Assembly (NCBI GenBank): GCA_905147135.1
Contig: LR990046.1
Span: 12,120,501 to 12,184,500, forward strand
DNA length: 64,000 nucleotides
Reading direction: 5' to 3'
Origin: Blastobasis lacticolella
Lineage: Eukaryota > Arthropoda > Insecta > Lepidoptera > Blastobasidae
A program made the translations under genes and the position numbers. The notes below the pieces were generated by a model. The model did no database searches, was not told the origin of the DNA, and saw only the letters and a program-made list of their open reading frames with translations. Within the stretch, counting starts at the first letter, position 1, and every line of letters begins with the position of its first letter. This document shows positions 38,101 through 50,100 of this stretch, piece after piece.

Positions 38101-41100
38101 AAGAATTGGCGCGTGGAAGAATCGCATGTCAATTGTTTTTTAACACAAGCTGAAGTTCGTCGTTCGTACTCGAAAAGCTAAAAGATATAATGATTTTAAA
38201 GTTAACTGTCTCCGCAAGACTGTACTCGTCTTTAAAAGCTTTTGAGGTGTGTACCTACCTCATTTGCGTAGGGCATTGGTACGCAGAATTTGATGTAGGC
38301 GGAAACCATCAAAATTGAGGCTGGCGAGAAGCGTAGGCAAAAAAATTATTGCGTTTATATTGTCCCAGACGGGTTCTGTCTGCACGATCCCAGTTGATCC
38401 CACGATGACTATTTGTTTGCCCAATGTCTTTGAGTAAGTCAGAAAAAAACGACCAAGAAATCACATGCTATTGCACCATTACTATGCTTCTTGCACACCG
38501 CGAAGAAGACGAAGTTTTGGCTTCTGAAAATATAGTGCTGTACACCCATCCTGCACAGAGTCCAGACCTCGCATCATACTTTTTATTTATTTTACCAATA
38601 ATCAATTATTTTATGAGAGCTTTGACATTTACGGGGCCGAAAGGGTCATCATAGCTTTCAACCAGCATGAAAAGCATGTCCTCAGACCAATGGTGCTCAT
38701 GTTTTCAAATATGGTTTGACTGAATGAAAAAGTTTCTAAAATGTAATGTAGAATACATCGAAAATCAGTTTATATAGTACTTTACATGTAAATTGTTTTA
38801 TTAATGAGTTACCACTGTACCGCTAACTAAATTTTGTATTAATGAGTCGCTACTTGGCTTCACGGTATTTCAATAACCCATATTAGGTTTATCGAAACCG
38901 GAACGAAAGAAGTTAGTGAAAACGAAAGATTATAATATGACTTAACATTTCGTCTCAATATTCCGCCATTCTTACATAAGGCTTGTTGTGTTCCGAATGG
39001 AAGGATAACAAGATTACGGACTTAATGTAGCTATCCCAATTACTGTCATGAGGTATACCAGCTTAGTCCGTACAGTGACACGCACGCGCGGTTCTGCATT
39101 TTTGTGATATGAAACCTAAGTGTATGAATCGTAGAGGTTATGGGTGATAGTAGGTTAGTAGGCTTGGCTTTTCTATTATTATTTAAATAATTTTCCGTAA
39201 GGAATAGCAATTTAAAATTTAATTAGACAAATTACGCCTATCGTCATTTAAAATGCACTAATAAGCTCCGTTTTGTGAGAAAGATCCGAGAATGCCTAAA
39301 ACCTAATATTTATAAACTTTTAATTTCGTTTTCAAACAGCGTCTGTTGTGTCATACTTATATCTCTTTGCGTGTGCAATAAAGTATTCAATTAATAAGAA
39401 AGAAGTATTGTATCTACTTTGACATTCTACCCTCGGTAGAGTAGATAGTGTGCTGTGACTAGCTTCCTTTTGCCAATGTATAAGATGTGACATTTTGCGA
39501 ATGTAGCATTTCTTTTGCTAATGTGGCGTTATGCAATATGACGTTTTGGGGATAACGCATTACGAGAATTACATTTTTGCGAAATTCCAATATGTCTTTT
39601 TCCAAAAGTGGCATTATGCCTAATCCTTTCATGGATATATCAAGCTACCACCCAGAATAACCTGCCCGATAAAAATGAATCACCCCACCCAACAGACCAA
39701 GTCGCTGATCCACGTGAACGTGCCGCGTACGTTCCGCGACGAGGTGCTGTTCAACCAGGATGTCTGGTCTTCCTCTGTTGGGCTGCGGCCGGCCGAGCCC
39801 TTGCTTCTGGTCTCCGGCGCGCAGTACGACGCCGAGGAAGTGGACGTGTTGGGACTGCTTACGGCGTTGCGCGAGGACATTGGGCCGATGAACACTCTGC
39901 ATGGGCTTGGTGAGTCGAAAGTTTCGAAATATGAGGGATAGGTGGCCTCTTTCCATCAAGAAATTACAGACAAGAGGCATTTCATCTTAGTCCTCACAGT
40001 ACAACGCACCTGCGGTTCTGCATTTTTGTTACCTGCAACCTGAATGTATGACTTGTAGATGTTATTGGCGACAGTTACCACTTACCATCAGCTGGGCTGT
40101 CTGCTCGTTTGTCACTGAGTAGCATAAAAAAGGTGGTCCGTCTAATAGTGTGCCTCTCCCTCTCTAGGCTCTCTAGGCATAAAAAAATGTGAAGATCTAA
40201 ACCGATGGTCTGCATTGAAGCTGCAAAGTTGTAAATATGTTGCAGTTAATGGTGTTATTGCAAATACCCTCGGCAGCACTAGTACCCATTTAGGACGCGC
40301 TGAACGAGGCTACTCCAACTGAACGCCAACTGCATACTGACTATACTATAAGCGTAATCCAAACTGCAATTTTGGCTTTCGTGTAGTTGAAATGTGGTAT
40401 GTCTGTGTGAGTTGCCTCTTTCAGTTGCAAATACAGGGTGAGTGGCGACACAAACCAGGGTCCAGGTTGAGTCCAATTTTTTTGGGAATTGAGCAGAAGG
40501 CGCAAACACAATTTTTTATTTTAAAATGTTGTGCTCGACTGGACTAGATTGAAAAAATTAACTATATATCTTTACTCTGTGGTGAAATAAAACCGCTCAT
40601 GTTAAAAACTAAACACTAAATAAATGTCTCGTCTCAAACAGGTCTTACAAAGAATCTCATCAACACGCTAATGTCGCTGGAGCTCGGTGAATCGTTCACG
40701 TGGGAGGAGTACGGCCTGGACGTCCGCGACACCGCAATCACGTGGCTCAACGACCTGGAGGCGGACGAGCGCTACCGCAGATGGCCTTCCTCGTACATGG
40801 AGCTGCTGCGGCCAACATACCCTGGCATGCTAAGGAACTTGCGCAGGAACATTTATAATTATGTGAGTGATAGTTAGGCCGCTACTCTACGTTACTTTGC
40901 ATGGTACCCAGCCTTTTTTTTTCCATTACGGTGGCAAGCAGGCTTACGGTCTGCCTAATGGTAAGCAGTCACCGCAGCCTATAGACGTTTGCAACACCAG
41001 GGGCATTATCCACGCGTTGCCGACCCCGTGAAAACCTTGTCACCTCTTTCTTGAAGAGCTCCATGTTGTACTCTCCAGGGAAAACCTTTCCAGGTAGTTC

Positions 41101-44100
41101 ATTCCACAACCAAATAAAACCTTAGTGTGCGTGGGAGAAAATTCCTTTGGAACCGCACAGTTCGCGCGACCAATTTGGCTCCAAGGTGTGAGGATGAACT
41201 CCTTGTCGGAGGCGAGCGGTGCGATGATAGAATGTGAATGTATGATGTGTGTGAATGATGAGACTGTGCGTCGCGACGCCGTGGGGCATCGTGGCGCCAT
41301 ATTAAGGGCGCCCCGATAGCACTACAAAGTTACCGCTTAAGTGGGCAAGGCGTCAAAACTGGTAAATCAATTCGGAAGTGATGTAATTGTTCCATTTAAC
41401 GCGATTCAATTATTGTATTTTTGTAACCCACTACGTACTTTAACGTAATTACGCTTACAATCGGAAAACGTTATAATATTCTTGGCGTTAATAGCTATAG
41501 TTAAACCCTTTTTCCTTAATAATAATCAGCGTAAGACTTAGATTCTCGCCTGGACATGTGCCTAATTTGCCTAATTAAATGATTATTTACCATTCGCCAA
41601 ATTTAGCCGAAAAAAGTTCATTGCATGATGGAAAATTGGGAGTAAAAAACTCTCGTCCCTCAGACAATAAGAATAATTTCTAGAGATGAAACGGATATCC
41701 GGTTACTATCCGGTATTCGGCCTATCCGGCGTTAATTTACTATCCGGCCGGATACCGGATAGTGCGTTAATATCCGGCCGGATACCGGATAGCAAAAGAT
41801 ATATGAAAAGTACATAAAAATGATTTTGGTCATAAGAAAAACGTGATCCCAAAAATTATAATTAATCCTATATCAAAGCACTGTTGATTAGGTACCTACC
41901 CCTTGTTGATTTAGTAGGAAAGTTAGCAAAAAAAAATGTTGCAAAATATATCTAAGGTAAATAAAGATAAATTATTATAAATTGGGGTAAAATACGAATT
42001 GCTCCTACATTGAGAGGTAGTATGCGGTTTCATTTGTCTTCTTATGCGAGCTTACACTACACTCCACGATACTCGGGCTAATTACTCGTATTTCGAATCG
42101 AGGATACCGCCCGAGTTCGGAAGAATTGTTAGATCAAAGTTCAAATTATTCGTATTAAACCAGGACTTGAAATCACGTAACACATTGTCTAATTTCCCAC
42201 CCACGGTCATAGCTTGCACAGACTTATGTCCTGCAAAATATCCAGCCGCCGGATATCCTTCTATCCGGCTTATGGGGTGACCGGATATCCGGTATCCGGC
42301 CAAACAACTATCCGTTTCATCTCTAATAATTTCATTGCATTTGCAGGTGATAATAGTGGATCCTGCCTCCACTGCTTCCGGGCCGCCGCTGAAACTAGGC
42401 GAGACCCTGTTGAAACACGCAACACCCGTGAGGGTCGGTGTGGTGCTGGCGCCGGGCAGTATAGACCCTACCTTGGAATCGGCCATTCGGTCCGCCTTCA
42501 ACTACGTGGCTCAGGAAAGGAACTCGAACAAGGAAGCTTTCTTTTTCCTTACTCAGGTGAGACACTATTTGTTCGGTTACGTATATCTGCTGAGACGCGA
42601 CACTGCTAGAAATGTTGTTACTGTAAACTTGAATGATCATGTTCCAAAATGCGAACCTGCGAACCTGCGAACCTGCGAACCGTTTGTTGCGTACCAACAA
42701 AGTAACTGCGATCCCACAACTTTCTTCCTTTATTTGCTAAAAATATTCACTATTTTTTTCCAGCTCCTTCAACCATCTAAAGATGAAAAGCTCGATCTTG
42801 AATATGTGAAGAAGAATCTGAAGAAATATGTAACCTCCAATGCCAACATGGACGATATCATGTCGGAAGATTCCGAGTACAATTTTGGAAGTCAACTGGC
42901 TCAGGAGTTTCTCTCGAAGATTGGAAATAAAAAATATCCTTTGGTGAGTTATTTATTTTGTTGATAAACCGATACAAACATTCTTATGCTATACATTTAG
43001 AAAATAGGTCTTACTGCTATAGTTATAAAATCTCAACTATTACTGAACCCCTTTTCACGCGAGTTCAACTCGCACTTGTCCCTTTTTTGTCATCTACATT
43101 TTGTGACGGCAGATTCTTGCAGCAATCTTGTTCAATAACTAAAATGGGTCTTTGTTGAGTACTTCTGAGTGAAACACGTTTTGTCCGACAGAATAGAGTA
43201 GCACTTACCCATCTATTATCATTGTTCTCATGTTTCGTATCCCCAATTAGAGAAAGTGCGATCGAATTGATGTCGCATATTGGAAAAATAAAATCTCTTA
43301 AAAAACGGTCGTATTATCTCGCTATGTCGATGTCAGTCGTATGCGAACCATATTAAGTTGTATTTCGATCGCTCTTATGATCAATGGGGATACGAATCAT
43401 GTGGATACCGAAAACACACCTCCATTCAAGGATGCGTGTTAGTCGTATTTTCCACCAGCAAAGCGTAGATATTCCATCATAGAACTGTAATCTTTTACTA
43501 CTGCATAACGTTGTTCATTCACCTCACCAGGTACTTATAAACGGCGTGCCGCTCGCCGACGAGGGTAGCACCCCGGTGACGTCATCCGTGGAGGTCCTCG
43601 AAGAAGCTCTAGTGACGGCGCTGTCGCGTCACACCGGCCGGCTTCAACGCGCTGTGTTCCGGGGCGAGCTCAATGACGGCGACGACGCCGTGGATTATCT
43701 TATGAAACAGCCGCATATTATGCCGAGGTAAGTTGGCAGGCAGTGTGATGTGGTGTGCGGAGTTACGCGGCTCGATCGAGTACGTAATGAATACATCCGT
43801 GGCAGCCTTGGCGTAAGGGATATCGCAGACAAGATCGAGGAGGCTCGTCTGCGTTGGTGTGGTCACGAGTTGCGTAAGCCTCAGGGATACGTGGGAAATA
43901 GGTGCCTGAACCTGCCGGTATCAGGAAAGAGGCCCCGTGGGCGACCCAAGAAGCGATTGATTGACATCGCTGAGTCGGATGCGAGAGCCAACGCGATGAA
44001 TTATGCCAAGATTATTTATTTAAGAAATCAACAGCGTTACAATTTGTTTATGTCTAATATAGGAAAGTACTTATAGTAAAGCCAATAACAGATTTCTCTC

Positions 44101-47100
44101 TTTAACTTTGTAGTAAGTATATCACATTGAGAAAGAACGTGTAATCTTAATAACAAGGATTCATATAACTATATTATCTAATAACTATTTTAAGTTATGT
44201 TCTTGTTACAAAAGATTAGCCGAGCCTAGCCGATATTCAGAGCAGAAAAACTGATTATCAGCTGTTTGCGCTAAAGGTTATCTTTGCTCTCTCGACCATA
44301 ATCTTTACCTATTCCCATAACCAAAATAATCGAGAGTGATGCTCTGAATCGGCGCGCTTTAGCTGCACACGTCAATCAATAACCCTCGCTTTGTTTAATT
44401 ATTGCAGATTTATACATGCTTTCCTATTCATTATATTTATATATTATATTATTTCCTATTTATACCAGATTGAGCCGTCGTATCCTTGCATCAGAGACGT
44501 CGCAGTATTTGGACCTTACTGGCGTTGCTGCTCCGGCCGAACATTTCACTGAGGATAACATTCACAAGCTCATGCATTTGACAGGTAAAAACAATGAAAC
44601 CAATATAACAACAAAGTTAACCAATAACTTTACCAATGCACTCAGAATTATAATCATTTATTTGCTATAAATGCGATATTGCCTTGGGATATTATTGCAA
44701 AACGAACGTTTTCTACAGGACGCGACGCTTTGGCTACGGCCTTGCCTCTATTCAGATACTTTACCAAACCTGGCAAGACGGAAAAAATCACACAAACTAT
44801 TTGGATAGCCGGAGACCTGAACGACGTGGAATCAAGGACACTATTGAAGAATGCCCTAACCTTTATGGTAAGAATTCATAGTTATATTACTTTAAAAAAG
44901 CAAATGCGCACCCAATTCTTCTGTTGTTATTTCAGCCGCACTCTATTGTTGTAGCACAGTGTGTCCTTTTCTACTCAGCATAAAGTTACATATAAAGCCG
45001 TTTGTCCACCGCTGTCGTCACCGGGATGTGTCACCAAGAACGAGTATCAGCATCGAGGTAGCGTCGTATACATTTACTGTGGCCGCCTGTCCACAGCACA
45101 CCTGTCCACGGCGCTCAGAGACCGGCGCGCAGTGGACTTTCGGTCATAGTAAATGCATCACTACTTCGGCACCGGAAAAAAATTGTCCGGTTACAAGCTT
45201 CTTTAACAACTTGACCATATACCTGACGGCCTGAGTGGGTCAGTTGGTCAATATAGCCGGTCTACCACGCAGAGGTCCCGGGTTCGATTCCCGGCCGAGC
45301 AGAAATTTAAATGATGAATCGCAGTTTTCTAACACCCGTTTATCAGTTATCTAACACCCATAACACAAGATTTGCTTACTTTGGGGCTAGATGGCGCTGT
45401 GTGAATTTGTCCACGCATATTATATATGATCAAACGAACTTCGCGAAGTTCGATCGATATTATATGAGTCGCTTCATTCGAAGATATAAGATAATTCACA
45501 ACGTAGTCCCTTTAGCCTACAAGGTAGCTTCGCACGTTTATTTAAAGTAAAATCGATTTGTTTCAATCGATCATTTTTTTTCGATCCTACGTATCGATAC
45601 AGCCAGCCGCCATTTTTACGTCATTCTTTTTAGAGATACTATGCGAAACTTCCCCACGCCTGGCAATATGGGCGGGCGGGTGTTATATCTTCGAATGAAG
45701 CGACTCATATAATATCGATCGAACTTCGCGAAGTTCGTTTGATCATATATTATATTTCGTCGCTTCATTCTTCAGATATAAGATAATTCACAACGTAGAT
45801 GTTTGGAGAGGGAAGTTTTGCAAATTTTAAACAAAATATTAATTATTCATACATTTTAAACAATGTATTAATTATACGGTATCAACCGTAAATTAAACAT
45901 ATTACATAATGGACACTGGTTAATTCATTATTAAGAAAGCAAACGGGTTTAACAAATCGGCCGACATCAGCGATCGGCCTGATATAATATCTGGCGAAAA
46001 CGCGATGTGCTGGTCCTTGCGGCCACCGCATTGCGGGCCCCGCCGCGGAGACACCGCCAGCCCCAGCGCCGGACACCGGACGCCGAGCACATCGAGCCAC
46101 AGCACATGTACCCATGACACACTGTTATCTGTCATCACCCTGCCAATCCATTGGCTAATGGTTTGTCCGTGACTTGTTTATGGTGTGGTTTGCACGACAA
46201 AAAGAGATACTTAGTATGTGCCAGTACTGAGTTGCTCGATTCTAATCAGATACTCCTCGAGTGTGATGGAAGGGGTTATGCGTAAATTAGGTACGAAAGA
46301 GCCCTGGATACTAGCGACCTGACCCTAATGTTGTAACTAATATTTTAATGCTATTTGAGGTGGTATTAATATTATCATCCTTAAAAGTGATAGCGTTTGT
46401 ACCCTGTGTGTGTGCGGTACACAGGGTCAGTAATATTCCTAATGTTCTGGTTAACTTTTTATTATGTTTTATTTATTCGGACGGGACCGAATTTGAAATG
46501 TTATCCAATACATGTTCTCGTGGATTCCAAGTGGCAGTATACCTAGGCAAACTTGGATTGAATTTGAAAGCTCCTTTTAGTGATCGTTTAATTCGAACAT
46601 CCTAACTGAGACCAAAATGGGATACGGAGCTGAACGATGATTGTTCAAAGTGTCATACGAAGCATTCGTATTAAAACAATTACTTAAAATGTTATCACAA
46701 ATTCGTTAGAATCTTCATATTTATCAGTAATATTCATAGTGGGGATATTCTGCAATCAAAATTGCAAATCGAGAGAAGTGCGGCAAGTGAGAATGCATGA
46801 GATTAATCGCATCTACTGCGATAGCCTCCGAGTCCTGTTTGCAGGATAAATAGCGCTCACAGTCGGCATTGACGCGAGACATGAAATCGGTAATCTACCG
46901 ATACCTCAATCATAGTCTGTCTAACAGTGTGGACTATCTATCGGTAAACCGAGTCAGAGAGTTTCCACTCTATGTCCTTTACTCTCTTGAGTCCTCGTCA
47001 ACCTTAATATCACATAACGAAATATGCCGCGCTAGATTCTTTGCATGAAGGTATTCAATACTTCCTTGACAATTTACATAGCTGATAGCTGTGGTGTTAT

Positions 47101-50100
47101 CTACTCGTACCAATATAGCACAATTATTATCGTATGATGCAAAATTTTTAGGTTTAGTAAATCCAGTTAATGGGATACTTGAGTTCACATTGCTTCCAAC
47201 ACCCGTTGACCCAATCGTCGCCATAGACGGTTCCCCAGTCAGTACGAGAGCCATAAGTGAGGTTCTCGTTTACATAATGAAGTCCTGAGGGACAATAAAG
47301 GGCCAATGTTTTGCGCCCATCAATTAAGATCCTCAAAGAACGTAGAACGAGGGGATATTTATGCTAATGTTTAAGTAGCTATTATATTTTTAAATACTTT
47401 TTAACAATAGATAAAAATTGGTCTCCAAAGTTTTTGTGTGCAATCAGCTGTATTGTAGCGCTGGACAAGCTGCTACTGACAGCACAATAAGTTGAGCGAA
47501 CTTATATTGTGCAACGGGGAAGAGACGAAAATATATACACTGAATGTCGCGTTTCTCCAGTTAAAAAAAAAATTAAGTGAAATTCTCAAAATTAAACATA
47601 TAAACACTAGAATTTTACACATATTTTTAGGTTGCAAGTTGCTTTTGTTAACGTTGCCTATGAATCCCAGACATTGAAGTAATCTGGGCCTCGTTAACAT
47701 TGCTTAGACATTCCTCGAAGTCATTGCCAATGCAAATGATATCGTCTAAGTATAGCACGGATTTTGAGCCTTGAGACCTTAAGAAGGTGAAGACCTTAGT
47801 CGTCACTTTAGTAAACCCTCGCGGGGCAACCGAGGAACTAATACAGTAAGCCTGAAAATTTGTAAATTCTGCCATCGAATTAAAGCTTTTATGGTTAACA
47901 ATTTTAAATTTATAATATTTAAAAATGTGTTTCTTGGAATTTATTTTGAAATGGTTCTGTGGTCCGATATACGTGGTCGGTATAATTTTTTTTTTGTGAT
48001 TTTAGATTTATGGTGAATCTTTTTTCCCATTCGGTTTAGGTGCCGGGAATATTTTAGATAAAAATTGATTATGTATGTGGGGCTGCCGCCTGCCCAATGC
48101 AAGGTGTTCGGCTGAACACTCTAAAATCGCACCCAAATCTACTAACATTTTAATGGACTCCCCTAGTCCTTCTTTTTGTCAGGAGCAAAAAGTTTGGTAT
48201 TGGTCAGGAGACAGAATACTTGTCTATACCAGGGGCAACATAGATATTGTGCCACGGACTTATAGAATGGGACTTCTAAGCCGTCCCGAATCAATGCCAA
48301 CAATTAATTATAAAATAATTGTCCGCGACCAACGTGGCGCACCTGAGTCACTTAGGTGACTATGTAGGCGCGGCTGCGGCGGCCGGCGGCTTCCGCGGCG
48401 CGGGGAGGCTGCTTGGCCGACGCTCGCTGCGGATGCCCGCGCGCCGGCCATTTCCCAGGGCTCGCGTGGGCGAGCAAGGGGTATGTCGATGGAGCCAATT
48501 CGCACACAGTACTTCCGAATAGCGTTTCGTTTCGGTGAGTGTTCCGGACGACATTCAAGGACGCCTTATCGTTAGGCGTTATTATTATCAGTTTTATTCT
48601 CGATTTCGAGTCCATAAAATAAAGATCGCAAGAGTATGCGGCAGGCGTCACTCAGATATTTGACGGCGATGAATATGGTATTCTCCTCGTTGGAGTACGT
48701 GTTGCGGCGCGGATGACCGCAACGAAGGCGCCGAGTCGCCGCCGCGCCGTCGCCGCTTTCGTGTCGCGGCCGCGGGCGCTCTCGGTTATCGAGCCTAAAC
48801 TTTATTATTACGAAATTTTATTTTGGAGCCTGGGGTAACTTTATGTTTTCCGGCACTAAATAACTCTTAAGGATCTTTTCCTTGTAAGGGAGTCACAATA
48901 GACTCATATTGTTATGTATTTTGTTCCCGTGCTCGGGTTCGTTATGGATATTGGCTTCGAGGACCCGCACCAGCTGTGGGTCTAACTGTGCGCGGGCGCA
49001 TCGGACGGCTCCGACGAAGGCTCTTTCGCTACTCTAGCGGCGACGGCGACCTGGGGCAGGTCTGTTGACGCCTCAGTAGCAAGTAATACCTCTCAGTAAT
49101 TGCATTCGGAGGTGTGTCGATGTCTGAAACCGCAGACAAATTCATATTATGTCCGTTTTAGAACAAACGAGTTTACGAACGAGTGGTCGATTACACCCCT
49201 ACTTTACTAGTAGGTACTTAATGCCCCACTGTTTAAAGTATTATTCTCATCGTTCATCGAGTGTTCATAATATATTAAGGTGTTTGTATTGATCCCCGAT
49301 CAACTAAAAACCATTCCGAAGATAAAACCACGGATATGTGAAGAATGTGGGTATATCCACAAAATAAATCCGCACTGCTGATTCTCGATCGACGGTGGCG
49401 GGTAGGTAGATGTCATAGACCTCTAAATGATTCTTGATCATCAGCAGGTTGAGACACTTGGGATTATTGCACATTGCCTTCGTGATGGTTCACGACCAAC
49501 CTCCAGGCTCTGTGTCGATACCGTCGTGTTGGTTCTCGACCAACATCCAGGTGAATATGCACATTGCCTTCGTGATGGTTCACGACCAACCTCCAGGCTC
49601 TGTGTCGATACCGTCGTGTTGGTTCTCGACCAACATCCAGGTGTATAATTTTACCGTCGCGTTGATTCTCGACCAACGTCCAGGTTTTTACCATCGTGTT
49701 GACTCACGGCCAACCCCCAGGTTTTACATTGAAACACTCGATGCATAAATTACACGTATCACATTAAGCGAAAATCGCGTAAAATATAAACTTACTTAGT
49801 TTTAATCGGAATCTAAAGTATCTAAAAACCTCGATCATCCCCAGGTTGAGAAACTAGATTATTGCATATTGCCTTAGTGATGATTCACGACCAACCCCGA
49901 GGCGGTGTATGCGTAGTTATTTGATATCGTCGTGTTGATTCTCGACCAACCTCCAGATGAAATTTTAATTATATTCTTCATTTTTTATTGTATATACATT
50001 AAAGCTAAATCACCGTCGTGTTGACTCACGGCCAACCCCCCGGTTTTGTATTAATACACTCAATGCATAAATTATAAAAGTAACTACATTCGGCGAAAAT

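Noticed and set aside
45230..45302. Possible functional tRNA gene
   Set aside because: The T-arm and boxes are good but the acceptor stem does not pair and no clean anticodon arm forms; better a SINE head.
49430..50045. Repeat array resembling CRISPR spacing
   Set aside because: Eukaryotic intron, degenerate repeats with irregular spacing and no unique spacers or cas genes; it is a minisatellite.
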